Notes: generated by a model not told the origin, from the letters alone. A stretch of DNA of 64,000 bases from G965233625 sp965233625 (GCA_965233625.1 OZ247499.1:3038001-3102000), one strand, 5' to 3'; positions 1-9,371 are shown, counted from the first letter of the stretch. Made by a program: numbers and translations.

Positions 1-2
1 AC

Positions 3-1562
3 GCCGAACCGTATCAGTTTGCAGATAACGTCCGCGAGATCGATCAAAAGTATAAGCACGAAAGTCTACGCGGCCTGGCTCAGAGCCTGTTCTACGCCAA
101 AGAACCCAAGCGGCCGATGACGCCCGTAGCCAGTCTGGCGAAAGATGCTTCGCCGGCGAACATGAAAGCGGCCGTCGACTTTCTGTTTGAAGCGCTCACC
201 TGCCGGCCACCTACTGCCGCGGAATCTTCGCAATACGTGGCGATTCTGAAAGAAGCCATCAAAGACCTGGGCAACAAAGATGGTGTCGTGCTGGGGCTGG
301 TGCCCATCTTCCTGGATCGGGACGCGCTGTTCCGGCCAGAGCTTGCTAAGTATGGCAAACCCGATGAGCATGGTCGCGTGATGCTGCAAGATCAGGAACT
401 GGCGCTGGCGATTAACGGGGCGTTCAGCTATCTCGCCCCGGATGCCAAGTTGAAAGAGGCGGTCGCCAGCGGCAAGCTCAAGACGCGAGAAGATGTGCGA
501 CGCGAAGTCACGCGGATTCTGGCTGATGACAGCATCCGCAAACCGCGCGTCCTGCAGTTCTTCCGCGAGTACTTCGATTACGACCGGGCGAAATCTATCT
601 GCAAAGACACCAAGGCGCTGTCCGCTGCCGGTGGCTCCGCCCGCGGTACGGAGCATTACCGCGTGATGTCCGCCATGAATGGCAGCATGGACCGCTTGAT
701 CGAACTCATCCTGAAAGAAGACAAGCAGGTACTGGAAGAACTGCTGACGACGGACCGCGCCGTTGTAGATGGACGCGATGCGGCGTACTTCGGGGAGTTC
801 ACCGGGCGGAAGAAGCAGCCGGAACAGCCCGACGCCAAGAAGAAACGCAACCGTGGCGCCTCTCCGCTGGTAACTCCTGCCAAGTTCGGCAAAGGACAGC
901 CTATTCACGTCCGTGTCGCCCGCGTGGTGAAGCCGAACAAGACGCAGCGTTCTCTGGTCACCGTGCCAGAAGGTCAGCGTATGGGCATTCTAACGCACCC
1001 CGTGTGGCTGGTTGCGCATTCAGATGCGACCGACAATCACGCGATTCTCCGCGGCCGTTGGATCCGCGAACGTCTGCTCGGCGACGCGGTTCCCGATGTG
1101 CCGATCACCGTCGATGCGATGCTCCCGGACGAGCCAAAATCAACGCTACGGCATCGCATGCGGGTCACCCGCGAAAACTACTGCTGGAAGTGTCATCAGA
1201 AGATGGACCCGCTGGGGCTGCCTTTTGAGATGTACAACCACGCCGGCATCTACCGCACGCTGGAACAGGGAAAACCTGTCGATACACGTGGCGAGATCAT
1301 TGGCAGCGGCGACCCGGCCCTGGATGGACCCGTCGATAACGCGCTGGACATGATTCAGAAACTAGCCAAGAGCGAACGCGTCAAACAGGTATTCGTAAGG
1401 CACGTCTTCCGTTTCTGGATGGGCCGCAACGAAGAACTCAGCGACGCCCCCGTACTGCAAGCAGCCTACAAAGCGTACGACGAAAACAACGGCAGCATGA
1501 ATGCGTTGCTGACTTCTTTGTTAACGTCGGACGCGTTTCTGTATCGCAAGGTGCAGCGGTAG
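3..1562 (+). CDS. Planctomycete cytochrome-like protein, C-terminal part (DUF1592-DUF1588-DUF1585)
   Basis: The reading frame is already open at the window edge, so this is the C-terminal ~519 residues of a larger protein. The order DUF1592-like, DUF1588, DUF1585 is characteristic of large planctomycete surface or periplasmic proteins that usually carry an N-terminal cytochrome c-like domain. A CxxCH haem-type motif (CWKCH, encoded at 1182-1196) is followed by MDPLG, the usual DUF1588 signature. The last ~60 residues, with FRFWMGR and LTSDAFLYR, match the DUF1585 pattern. In other planctomycetes such genes are often paired with a DUF1552 gene, but none follows here. The exact role is unknown; electron transfer coupled to polymer degradation is a common guess. 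A long antisense frame over it is a codon-bias shadow. Confidence 0.85.
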   Translation, partial: AEPYQFADNVREIDQKYKHESLRGLAQSLFYAKEPKRPMTPVASLAKDASPANMKAAVDFLFEALTCRPPTAAESSQYVAILKEAIKDLGNKDGVVLGLVPIFLDRDALFRPELAKYGKPDEHGRVMLQDQELALAINGAFSYLAPDAKLKEAVASGKLKTREDVRREVTRILADDSIRKPRVLQFFREYFDYDRAKSICKDTKALSAAGGSARGTEHYRVMSAMNGSMDRLIELILKEDKQVLEELLTTDRAVVDGRDAAYFGEFTGRKKQPEQPDAKKKRNRGASPLVTPAKFGKGQPIHVRVARVVKPNKTQRSLVTVPEGQRMGILTHPVWLVAHSDATDNHAILRGRWIRERLLGDAVPDVPITVDAMLPDEPKSTLRHRMRVTRENYCWKCHQKMDPLGLPFEMYNHAGIYRTLEQGKPVDTRGEIIGSGDPALDGPVDNALDMIQKLAKSERVKQVFVRHVFRFWMGRNEELSDAPVLQAAYKAYDENNGSMNALLTSLLTSDAFLYRKVQR

Positions 1563-1679
1563 CACGCAGGTAAATTCTGCCGGTGCTGACTTTTCGTGAG
1601 CTGATCGCGATACAAACCGGGCTGGTCCGTAGTTTATAATGTAGTTGTCTGAACACTACTCCATGAACGCTATTTCGCC

Positions 1680-2621
1680 ATGTCCCGTATTGCTTTCACT
1701 GCCGCTGTGATCTTTGCCTGTGCCGCCTGTTCGCAGCAGGCGTTGGCACAGCGGCTGACGCCGACCGCCCGCAATGTCAAATACGGCGAGCACGCTCGCA
1801 ATGTGCTTGACGTTTACAAGGCAGAATCTGAAGCGCCGGCGCCTGCGTTCATATTCTTCCACGGCGGCGGATTTGTTGTCGGCGACAAGTCCGCGTTACA
1901 GGCGAAGCCTGTGGCCAGGTGGTGCGTCGAGAACGGTGTGACGGCGATCAGCGCGAATTACCGGTTTGTGCTGGGACGAGAGGGGCAGGCGTTTCCGGGG
2001 CCGTTGATGGACGGTGTCCGTGTTGTTCAGTTCGTCCGCAGCAAAGCCAAAGAATGGAACATCGACCCGGAGCGCATCGTCGTGGCGGGCAGTTCAGCCG
2101 GCGGCCTGATGGCGGTCTGGCTGGGCGTGCACAGTGACTTTGCCCAGCCTGAAAGCGAAGATCCCGTGCAGCGATTTTCTTCCCGCGTGTCAGGGGTGAT
2201 CGGATACGGGGCGCAGACCACGATTGATCCCGACGTCATCCTCAGCAAAATCGGCGGCAATCCCATCATCTTCCCGACGGCGCCCGCAATCTTAGGCGTG
2301 AAGAACATTGACGAAGCGAGACGCCCCGCCTTTGCTCCGAAGCTGCGCGAGTTCAGCGCATTGACGCACGTATCCTCCGGCGATCCGCCCATGCAACTGC
2401 ACTACCGCGGCGACCTGGCCAGTGCTCCACTGCCTAAAACCGCCAGCATCAGCGTCAGCATTCATCACGCCACCTTTGGCAAGCTGATGCAGCAGCAGTA
2501 TGAGAAGCAAGGCGTGAAGGCCAAAGTCGAGGTCGTTTGCACCGATTGCAGCGACCCCCGCAGCAGTGAAGCTTCCTTTCTGAAACGCGTGCTGAAGCAG
2601 CCAGTTGCCGTTGCCCCGTAG
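1680..2621 (+). CDS. Secreted alpha/beta-hydrolase (esterase/lipase-like)
   Basis: A 313-residue protein with an N-terminal signal peptide (about residues 1-24, ending ALAQ). HGGGF at 61-65 forms the oxyanion hole, and GSSAG at 137-141 is the nucleophile elbow with Ser139 as the predicted nucleophile. A histidine in the C-terminal IHHATFG stretch is the likely third catalytic residue. These place it in the hormone-sensitive-lipase/BD-FAE-like group of carboxylesterases that act on small esters. It is probably exported to the periplasm. It stands alone between the cytochrome-like gene and apt. The substrate cannot be told from sequence; planctomycetes often use such enzymes on acetylated polysaccharides. 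Confidence 0.85.
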   Translation: MSRIAFTAAVIFACAACSQQALAQRLTPTARNVKYGEHARNVLDVYKAESEAPAPAFIFFHGGGFVVGDKSALQAKPVARWCVENGVTAISANYRFVLGREGQAFPGPLMDGVRVVQFVRSKAKEWNIDPERIVVAGSSAGGLMAVWLGVHSDFAQPESEDPVQRFSSRVSGVIGYGAQTTIDPDVILSKIGGNPIIFPTAPAILGVKNIDEARRPAFAPKLREFSALTHVSSGDPPMQLHYRGDLASAPLPKTASISVSIHHATFGKLMQQQYEKQGVKAKVEVVCTDCSDPRSSEASFLKRVLKQPVAVAP

Positions 2622-2734
2622 CACGCTGGCGGTACTTTCGCCGGGAGCGTGGCGGGCCTATATTCAGCGCTGCACTTCCCGACCGCGCGGTTTGGCTGCC
2701 AATCCGCATGACCGTTCTTCACGAAAGAGACCCG

Positions 2735-3262
2735 ATGACCGCCGCCGATATCGATCTGAAAGCATATATTCGCGACATCCCCGACTTCCCGAAGCCCGGC
2801 ATTCTCTTCCGCGACATCACACCGCTGCTTTCAACCCCGGCCGCATTCCGGGCTTCCATCGCCCGGTTTGCTGACAAGTATCGCGATCACCAGATTGACA
2901 CCATCATCGCGGCCGAAGCACGCGGTTTTATCTTTGCAGCGCCACTAGCGCTGGAACTGGACTGCAGTTTTGTGCCCGTCCGCAAACCGGGAAAACTGCC
3001 CTTCAAGACCCACACGTTTGACTACGAACTGGAATATGGCACCGACACGCTAGAGATGCATATCGACGGCGTCAGCGAGGGGCAGAAGGTGCTTGTCGTG
3101 GACGATCTTCTGGCGACGGGCGGAACGGTGGAAGCCTGTTGCAAACTGCTCGAAAAAACCGGCGCCGAAGTGGCCGGCTGCGCTTTCGCCATTGAACTGG
3201 CCGCATTAGAAGGCGCGAAACGGCTGGCGCCGCATGAATGCTTCAGCCTGATGACGTACTAA
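2735..3262 (+). CDS. apt: Adenine phosphoribosyltransferase
   Basis: Converts adenine and PRPP to AMP and pyrophosphate in cytoplasmic purine salvage. The N-terminal region has the Apt hallmark DFPKPGILFRDITPLL, and the PRPP-binding loop VVDDLLATGGT lies at about residues 121-131. With 175 residues it has the usual length. An in-frame ATG exists nine codons upstream (2708), but the purine stretch AAAGAGA lies about 5 nt before the ATG at 2735 and nothing SD-like precedes 2708, so the later start is preferred. It is monocistronic in appearance, between an esterase and a response regulator. Confidence 0.95.
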   Translation: MTAADIDLKAYIRDIPDFPKPGILFRDITPLLSTPAAFRASIARFADKYRDHQIDTIIAAEARGFIFAAPLALELDCSFVPVRKPGKLPFKTHTFDYELEYGTDTLEMHIDGVSEGQKVLVVDDLLATGGTVEACCKLLEKTGAEVAGCAFAIELAALEGAKRLAPHECFSLMTY

Positions 3263-3376
3263 GCGCATTTTCTGATGCGACGCTGTGCGTGTCCAAAGAT
3301 TTTTGGGCGCGCACCGTAACGCGACGTACGCTTTGGAACGGCCTCGTGTATTCCCCTACACCGTTTCAAAGATTCC

Positions 3377-5023
3377 ATGCTCGCCAGTATCCCTTCAAAC
3401 CAGACCCGCGTGCTTGTTGCAGATGACGACCCCGTCATGCTGCGTGTGTTGGCGCGCTGGCTGGAGGGCGAAGGCTATGTGGTTGCCACGGCGGTCGACG
3501 GCGACGATGCACGTCGTGCAATACGCGACTGCCCACCGCACTGCGTTATCACCGACTGGGAAATGCCCGGTTGTAGCGGTTTTGAGCTTTGCAAATGGGT
3601 GCGGCAGCAGCAGTTCCCGAATTACGTCTACATGCTCTGCGTCACCGGGAATGAAGCGGAAAACAGTCTGGTAGCGGCATTGGACGCCGGCGCCGACGAC
3701 TTTTTGCGTAAGCCAGTGAACTGGACAGAACTGCGTGTGCGGATGAAGTCCGCCAAACGCATTCTGGGTCTGGAACAACGGCTGACGCAGCTGGCGAATC
3801 TAGATGCGCTGACTGGACTGATGGCGCAGCGGACATTCCGGCAACATCTCGAGGCAGAGTGGGAACGGGCCAGCGTTTATCATTCGCCTCTGTCGTTGGC
3901 GATGATCGATGTGGACTTCTTCAAGCGGGTTAACGACACCTACGGCCACGCCGCCGGCGACGAAGTTCTACGGACCGTCGCTGGGGTTCTAAAGAACAAC
4001 TGCCGGAGTAATGATCTGATCTGCCGGTACGGGGGCGAAGAGTTCGCCGCGATGCTGCCGGCCACCAGCGAGGCGCAAGCCGAGTCATGGGCCAACCGCA
4101 TCCGGCAGTTGCTGGAAGCAACAACCGTGACCATCGACGGCCGTGAAATCAGCGTCACGGCAAGTTTTGGCGTCGCCCAGAAACAGGCAAACACCGCCTC
4201 GATCGCCGCTTTGGTGGACAATGCAGATCAGGCGCTGCTGGTCGCCAAACGCTCTGGCAGGAATCGCGTTATCCGGCATCAGAGCGTGGATGATCCGGCG
4301 GTTCAGCCCAGCGGCAACAGCGCCGCCATCATGCAGCAGACGGCTGCCAGCGAAGTCATGATCCCCGTCGTTAGCAAGCTAAACAACGACGTCACGCTTG
4401 GCTTCGCAGCCGACGCGTTTCAGCAGTTCCATATCAACTCCGCCCCTGTGGTCGATAACGAAGGCCGCCTGTGCGGGATGATTTCTGAACGCGAAGTGCT
4501 GGCCGCGATGACATGGCCGCAGTGGCGTGACACGCCGCTGACAGAAGTCATGGGTTCGACCGTCGTTTCCTTTGAAGACAACACGCCCGTCAGCGTGATT
4601 TACGATTTCCTCTGCCGCGTCGCCGTCCGCAGCGTGATTATCGTCAGCGAAGGGCGGCCGGTGGGACTCATCTCGCGCGACGCCGTTGTCAGGCTCTTTC
4701 AAAACGCGCAAAGCGAAGCCGCCTTACCAGAGCCTGCGGGTGTTGAAAGCTCGCCGGAACAGCGTCATTCGCGGCTGCGCGACACGGCGGAAGACATCGT
4801 GCAGACATCCACCAGCCTGGTCCAGGCATTGCAGCGAGGCGAAGAAGATCCGCTGCCGTGCGCCATCTTAAGCGCAACGCGCATGCAGAGCCTGATCAGT
4901 GAGATGCTGGGCTATTCCCGCGATTTCCAGCACGCCGGAGCCAGCAGCACCAGCGGCCGCGACATCACCCAGCACGGCCTGGCCGGGTTGCTCGACCTAA
5001 CCGAAGCAGAAGATAATACTTAA
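3377..5023 (+). CDS. Response regulator diguanylate cyclase with CBS pair (REC-GGDEF-CBS)
   Basis: A 548-residue cytoplasmic signalling protein. The REC domain (about 11-125) has the acidic pocket ADDD, phospho-acceptor Asp60 in ITDWEMPG, Thr90 and Lys112. The GGDEF domain (about 140-300) starts with LDALTGL and has an intact GGEEF active site at 219-223. RSND at 210-213, exactly five residues upstream, is a complete RxxD inhibitory site for c-di-GMP. A CBS pair follows (about 325-450), suggesting a nucleotide ligand as a second input, then a low-complexity tail of unknown function. It should make c-di-GMP from GTP under phosphorelay control. No cognate kinase is adjacent. No strong SD precedes the ATG. 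Confidence 0.92.
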   Translation: MLASIPSNQTRVLVADDDPVMLRVLARWLEGEGYVVATAVDGDDARRAIRDCPPHCVITDWEMPGCSGFELCKWVRQQQFPNYVYMLCVTGNEAENSLVAALDAGADDFLRKPVNWTELRVRMKSAKRILGLEQRLTQLANLDALTGLMAQRTFRQHLEAEWERASVYHSPLSLAMIDVDFFKRVNDTYGHAAGDEVLRTVAGVLKNNCRSNDLICRYGGEEFAAMLPATSEAQAESWANRIRQLLEATTVTIDGREISVTASFGVAQKQANTASIAALVDNADQALLVAKRSGRNRVIRHQSVDDPAVQPSGNSAAIMQQTAASEVMIPVVSKLNNDVTLGFAADAFQQFHINSAPVVDNEGRLCGMISEREVLAAMTWPQWRDTPLTEVMGSTVVSFEDNTPVSVIYDFLCRVAVRSVIIVSEGRPVGLISRDAVVRLFQNAQSEAALPEPAGVESSPEQRHSRLRDTAEDIVQTSTSLVQALQRGEEDPLPCAILSATRMQSLISEMLGYSRDFQHAGASSTSGRDITQHGLAGLLDLTEAEDNT

Positions 5024-5150
5024 GAGCGCGGCATAGTTAACATTGCTGCCGGCGCCGGCGTATGCCACTTCTCTTGTCTGGCATTCTTCTTCTGAACCTA
5101 TGCAAGCGGCGTGTGTCACTACGTGAAGTCTTCCGTCCAGGATCGCGAAA

Positions 5151-5705
5151 ATGACACGCCTCATAAAAATCAACGACTCCATTTTCACGGTGAGAAATTT
5201 CTTCGCGCCCGCAGAATGCGCGGACTACATCCAGCTTACGGAAGACGTGGGTTTCGCTGACGCGCCGATTACAACTGCATTCGGTCCTCAGCATCGCCCG
5301 GACGTTCGCAACAACACTCGCGTCATGATGGACGACGTAGAGCGCGCCGAGGATATCTGGGATCGTGCTGCTCAGTACGTCGATGACTGGGACAAAAACT
5401 GGCGCCCCATTGGTCTGAACGAACGCTTCCGTTTTTACCGGTACGAAGTTGGGCAGCAATTCGACTGGCACTTTGACGGCTGCTACGAACGTCCGAACGG
5501 CGAACGCAGCTGGCTTACCTTCATGATCTACCTCAACAGCGATTTTGCTGGAGGCCAGACAGCGTTTGAAGACGCCATCGTTAAACCCGAAACCGGTATG
5601 GCGTTATTCTTCGTCCATCAAGTCCGGCACAAGGGGCAGCCGGTGATCGATGGCCGCAAATACGTCCTACGCAGCGACGTGATGTACCGCTACACGGCAT
5701 GCTGA
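5151..5705 (+). CDS. 2-oxoglutarate/Fe(II)-dependent oxygenase (prolyl 4-hydroxylase-like)
   Basis: A 184-residue cytoplasmic protein with a double-stranded beta-helix dioxygenase signature. The iron ligands are His107 and Asp109 (WHFDG) and His160 (VRHKGQP). Lys170, ten residues after the distal His, matches the spacing of the 2-oxoglutarate-binding Lys in prolyl 4-hydroxylases. The central Y-x-N-x-x-F-x-G-G-x-T pattern (IYLNSDFAGGQTAFE) is also typical. It probably hydroxylates a protein or small-molecule substrate; the target is unknown. It is followed closely by a hypothetical gene on the same strand. Confidence 0.88.
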   Translation: MTRLIKINDSIFTVRNFFAPAECADYIQLTEDVGFADAPITTAFGPQHRPDVRNNTRVMMDDVERAEDIWDRAAQYVDDWDKNWRPIGLNERFRFYRYEVGQQFDWHFDGCYERPNGERSWLTFMIYLNSDFAGGQTAFEDAIVKPETGMALFFVHQVRHKGQPVIDGRKYVLRSDVMYRYTAC

Positions 5706-5771
5706 TAGAAATGCGGATTGCACGTCAGACGGGTTTGACTGGATTTCAGCACAACGGTGCTTAGGACTGGT

Positions 5772-6275
5772 GTGATCTTGGAAAGCATATTTCATGATTC
5801 CTCAGGTAAAATCGTTCTTCCCCGGGGCGTGACTGGGTTTGGCCATTCAAGAGTTACAACCCGGCCAACAACCCGTGACAAACAATTCCGCGCATACTGT
5901 TATGCGGTCGCGCAGCAGCTTGGTGGAGCCGTCAAAACCAACGAAACGGCAGAAGGCCACAGCACGCGAAGTTTCTCTTGCGAAACCATCCAACTACCGG
6001 ACGAGTGTGTTGCGGTCTTGCTGAATGAGCAATTCCCGCTAATTGCGATGGCGCTACCGGCAGCGGAAAACTGGCTGACGATCGACTTCGTCGAAGCGCC
6101 AGCATTGATCGACGAATTCCGCAAGTTTGGCTGCTATGAAGTTTTGTCGCTGTCAGATGTTTCACAGCGGGTCGATGACGCGGCCATTTCCAGGCTTTTC
6201 CGGTTTGAAAAGGATCAGATTAAATACTGGAATCCAGCGACCATTGGCGAAGTGATTTTCAACTTCTGGGACTAA
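5772..6275 (+). CDS. Hypothetical protein
   Basis: I do not recognise a family. The frame encodes up to 172 residues, rich in aromatic and acidic residues near the C terminus, without a signal peptide or membrane segment. The start is uncertain. No ATG lies in frame near the 5' end; GTG codons occur at 5757 and 5772. The second has AGGA five nucleotides upstream, so 5772 (167 residues) is chosen. A short out-of-frame ATG at 5794 leads to a stop after a dozen codons, so a sequencing frameshift near the N terminus cannot be excluded. It lies just downstream of the 2OG oxygenase and convergent with the DUF1844 gene. Confidence 0.55.
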   Translation: MILESIFHDSSGKIVLPRGVTGFGHSRVTTRPTTRDKQFRAYCYAVAQQLGGAVKTNETAEGHSTRSFSCETIQLPDECVAVLLNEQFPLIAMALPAAENWLTIDFVEAPALIDEFRKFGCYEVLSLSDVSQRVDDAAISRLFRFEKDQIKYWNPATIGEVIFNFWD

Positions 6276-6313
6276 TGCCACGCAGAGTTACCAGTTCGCG
6301 CCGGCTGTATCGC

Positions 6314-6736
6314 TTACAGGATAATCTTTGACTTCTTCTCTGGCTCTTCCGGTGGGGCGTCGGGTACTTCGACGTAGAGCATGCGCAGTTGATGCAGGGC
6401 GCCTTGGATCAGTTTGGCTTCGTCTTCTTCCAGGTTGCCGCGTGTTTTTTCTTCGAGCATGCCGAGGCTGTCGATGAAGTGCCGCGCTAGGGGTTTGCGG
6501 ACAACGGGCTTCTGCTCCACCGGGTCGGGAATGGCGCCCAGACAGGCCAGCGCCTGGGTGGCGAGGCTGGAGACAAGCGTCTCGAACGTAGCGGGCGGCA
6601 GTTGCTGCGACTCGTCCTCTTTGCCTGCTAGTTTCGCTTCGCGGGCGGCCTGCTTCTCGGCTTCGACCTGTTTCTTCCACGACTCATCGACGTGAATTTC
6701 CGGCTGACCAGCGGGTTCCTGTTGTTCGTCTGTCAT
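6314..6736 (-). CDS. DUF1844 domain protein
   Basis: A 140-residue soluble protein. After a charged, probably disordered N terminus (about 1-45), the region from FETLVSSLATQALACLGAIP to the segment ending LIQGALHQLRMLY matches DUF1844, a small helical family common in Planctomycetes and some other phyla. Its function is unknown. It is the last gene of a leftward run behind pyrG, separated from it by 75 bp that contain one copy of a palindromic GGCGCC-centred repeat. The ATG is preceded by an SD-like GGAGAAAG, read on the minus strand. Confidence 0.82.
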   Translation of the reverse strand: MTDEQQEPAGQPEIHVDESWKKQVEAEKQAAREAKLAGKEDESQQLPPATFETLVSSLATQALACLGAIPDPVEQKPVVRKPLARHFIDSLGMLEEKTRGNLEEDEAKLIQGALHQLRMLYVEVPDAPPEEPEKKSKIIL

Positions 6737-6768
6737 GTGCTTTCTCCTTTGAATTTATCTGAAAATCC

Positions 6769-6790
6769 GTAGGTCAGGCGCCTGCCTGAC
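6769..6790. repeat. Dispersed palindromic repeat, copy 1
   Basis: A 22-bp element that begins GTAGGTCAGG and contains GGCGCCTGCC. The inner part forms a 7-bp stem (GTCAGGC/GCCTGAC) with a 4-nt loop. It lies in the pyrG-DUF1844 gap. An identical copy is at 12023-12044 and a variant at 34012-34032. Confidence 0.75.
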
Positions 6791-6811
6791 GGCGGTTGAG
6801 GTGGACTGGCG

Positions 6812-8449
6812 TTAAGAGCTGGTGTCGCTGCCGCGGTCTTTGTGCTTTTCGCGCCGCGCGACGGCTGCTTCGACAAATCCGGCGAACAGCGGGTGCGAAG
6901 CGGTGGGCTTGGATTTGAATTCCGGGTGGAACTGCACGGCGACAAACCACGGGTGGTCCGCCACTTCGATCACTTCCACCAGCCCGCCGTCTGGACTCAG
7001 TCCGCTGAAACGCAGGCCCAGTTCTGTGAGCCGGTCGCGATAAACATTGTTGAATTCGTAGCGGTGACGGTGCCGTTCTTCGATTTCCGTCTGCCCGTAA
7101 CACTGCTGCGAAGTGCTGCCTTCGGCCAGATGCGCCGGCTGCGCACCGAGCCGCATCGTGCCGCCTTTTTCGGTGATTTCCCGCTGATCATCCAGCAGAC
7201 CAATCACCGGATGCGGCGTTTCGTTATCGAACTCCGTCGAGTTCGCGCGTTCCAGTCCGGCGACGTTACGGGCGAATTCAATCGCGGCGCATTGCATGCC
7301 CAGGCAGATGCCAAAGAACGGAATGCGGTTCTCGCGGGCGTACTGAATGGTCTGCACTTTGCCTTCGATGCCCCGTTCGCCAAAGCCGCCCGGCACCAGG
7401 ATGCCGTCGTAACCGGCCAGCAGCTTCTCGGCGCCTTCGCGTTCAATCTCTTCGCTCTGGATGCGTCCGATTCTGATCCGCGCTTTCTGCGAGATACCGG
7501 CATGGTCCAGCGATTCGTAAATCGACTTGTACGCGTCTTTGTGCTGGGCGTACTTGCCCACCACGGCAATACTGATTTCGTGATCCGGGTTCCGCAGCCG
7601 GTGCAGCAGATCCTGCCAGTGATCCAGCTCCAGCGCCCGGGCGCCGGTGATGCCTAGCTTGCGGATGACCAGATCATCCAGCCCGTTCTCCACCAGCGAC
7701 AATGGCACTTCGTAGATCGAGAACGTCTTATCTTTTTCTTCAATCACTGAGTCGGCAGGCACATTGCAGAACAACGCGATCTTATCTTTCTCTTCCCGCG
7801 TAATGCTCTTCTCCGTACGGCAGATCAGAATATCGGGCTGAATGCCGATGGCCCGCATCATACCCACCGAGTGCTGCGTGGGTTTGGTCTTCAATTCATC
7901 CGCCGCCCGCAGGTACGGAACAAGCGTGAGGTGAATGTACAGGCAGTTCTCTTTACCCACGTCCAGCGAAAACTGACGGATCGCTTCCAGAAACGGCTGG
8001 CTTTCGATATCGCCAACGGTGCCCCCAATTTCGGTAATCACCACGTCTACATCGTCGCCGGCGATCTTGTGGATGACGTGTTTGATCTCGTTGGTGATGT
8101 GCGGAATCACCTGCACCGTCTTGCCGAGAAACTGCCCGCGGCGTTCCTTCTCAATCACCTTCAGATAAATCTGGCCGGTGGTGTAGTTGGCGTCACGCGT
8201 CAGGTGGGCGCGGGTGAACCGTTCGTAATGGCCCAGGTCCAGATCCGTCTCGCTGCCATCGTCCAGCACGTACACTTCACCGTGCTGAAACGGGCTCATG
8301 GTGCCAGGATCGACGTTGATATAAGGATCAAGCTTCTGCAGCCGCACCCGCAGGCCGCGCTGCTCAAGCACCATCCCGATCGATGCACTGGTCAGGCCTT
8401 TGCCCAGCGAACTTACCACACCGCCCGTAACAAAAATATGCTTCGTCAT
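6812..8449 (-). CDS. pyrG: CTP synthase
   Basis: Makes CTP from UTP, glutamine and ATP. The 545-residue protein has the family length. The N-terminal synthetase (amidoligase) domain begins with TKHIFVTGGVVSSLGKG, including the P-loop-like nucleotide site. The C-terminal class I glutamine amidotransferase has the nucleophile loop GICLGMQ and the catalytic His-x-Glu (FHPEF) near the end. It sits in the same leftward gene run as kdsB, an association known from other bacteria, where KdsB uses the CTP produced. A membrane protein gene is inserted between the two here. Confidence 0.97.
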   Translation of the reverse strand: MTKHIFVTGGVVSSLGKGLTSASIGMVLEQRGLRVRLQKLDPYINVDPGTMSPFQHGEVYVLDDGSETDLDLGHYERFTRAHLTRDANYTTGQIYLKVIEKERRGQFLGKTVQVIPHITNEIKHVIHKIAGDDVDVVITEIGGTVGDIESQPFLEAIRQFSLDVGKENCLYIHLTLVPYLRAADELKTKPTQHSVGMMRAIGIQPDILICRTEKSITREEKDKIALFCNVPADSVIEEKDKTFSIYEVPLSLVENGLDDLVIRKLGITGARALELDHWQDLLHRLRNPDHEISIAVVGKYAQHKDAYKSIYESLDHAGISQKARIRIGRIQSEEIEREGAEKLLAGYDGILVPGGFGERGIEGKVQTIQYARENRIPFFGICLGMQCAAIEFARNVAGLERANSTEFDNETPHPVIGLLDDQREITEKGGTMRLGAQPAHLAEGSTSQQCYGQTEIEERHRHRYEFNNVYRDRLTELGLRFSGLSPDGGLVEVIEVADHPWFVAVQFHPEFKSKPTASHPLFAGFVEAAVARREKHKDRGSDTSS

Positions 8450-8619
8450 CGTCCCTTCGTTTCCCGCTACGGTCGCTGTTGAAAGCGCTGGGTTATCAGC
8501 GCCGGCCTATCAATTGAAGTCACTTAGATGGTCCTCAATGGAATAGATTCTTAATAGACCCCCAATCAGCGAAGATGCAAGGCGCCGCAGCGGAAAACGG
8601 AATCCGGGCGGCGCAACCG

Positions 8620-9333
8620 CTACGACCTCAAAACCTTCTCACGCACGCTAAACACCGCACCGTCGAAGTCAAGCTTCTTACCCGCCAACTGATCTTCATA
8701 CCTTTTATCGAACAGTAAAACGATTCCGCATGTGTCGTCAATCCACTCCTGTCCGTCGCTGACAGGATAATCGAATGCAATTTCCACCTGCCCGGGAATC
8801 TCAGCGGCGGATTGCTTCACGGGTGTAAGTCGCACGCCAAGTTCGTCCGGGAAATCACCCTCCCGCATCCGCCGGCCGATCTCCTGCAGGGCGGATTCGG
8901 ATACATCCAGCGGATCGTGAGAAATGGATGCCGCCGTGGCGTCGCGTGGCGCGTCCCATCCCCACTGCAACAGCTGTAGCAGGCTTGCAACCGTCCGGTC
9001 CCGGCCACCTGTCGCGCAGTTATAGATGGCGTACAACGTGAACGGCGGACCCCACGGAAAACACCACCATCCTGCGATAAACGAAATCAGGGCGTACTTG
9101 ATCGCTGCGTGGCGAAGGTAATTGTTCGACGCAGCCGGCAGAAAGTGTTCCGTGTTAAACGTAACCGTGATAACGCCCAGCGAGATCACATAAACGTACT
9201 GCGTTAAAACGGTAGCGCCGGTCACACGCACGCCTTCGTACTCCGCGCCGCCGTCGAGGATTTCTTTGCGATGCTCAAGCAGCCACCGGCTGAATTCCGT
9301 AGTATCCGCACCCGACTGCCGCCAGAAAATCAA
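8620..9333 (-). CDS. Membrane protein with a cysteine-less IscA/HesB-like C-terminal domain
   Basis: A 237-residue protein. The first ~125 residues contain two hydrophobic segments (around YVYVISLGVITVTF and YALISFIAGWWCFPWG). Residues from about 140 to the end resemble the A-type Fe-S carrier fold (IscA/HesB): an initial helix with ALQEIGRRM, a GVRL strand, a DGQEW turn, a GIVLLFD strand and a LDFDG motif near the end. The three cysteines that bind Fe-S in IscA are absent; the only Cys in this part (DDTCG) is not at a ligand position. I infer a structural or binding derivative of the fold. It lies between kdsB and pyrG on the same strand. Function is unknown. Confidence 0.65.
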   Translation of the reverse strand: MIFWRQSGADTTEFSRWLLEHRKEILDGGAEYEGVRVTGATVLTQYVYVISLGVITVTFNTEHFLPAASNNYLRHAAIKYALISFIAGWWCFPWGPPFTLYAIYNCATGGRDRTVASLLQLLQWGWDAPRDATAASISHDPLDVSESALQEIGRRMREGDFPDELGVRLTPVKQSAAEIPGQVEIAFDYPVSDGQEWIDDTCGIVLLFDKRYEDQLAGKKLDFDGAVFSVREKVLRS

Positions 9334-9371
9334 CGCTGTACTCCGTAATCACTCGCAACTGAAATTCGCCG

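Noticed and set aside
66..908. A 280-codon frame on the minus strand over the cytochrome-like gene
   Set aside because: It is antisense to a gene with clear DUF1588/DUF1585 motifs and has no recognisable product; long antisense frames are expected with this GC-rich codon bias.
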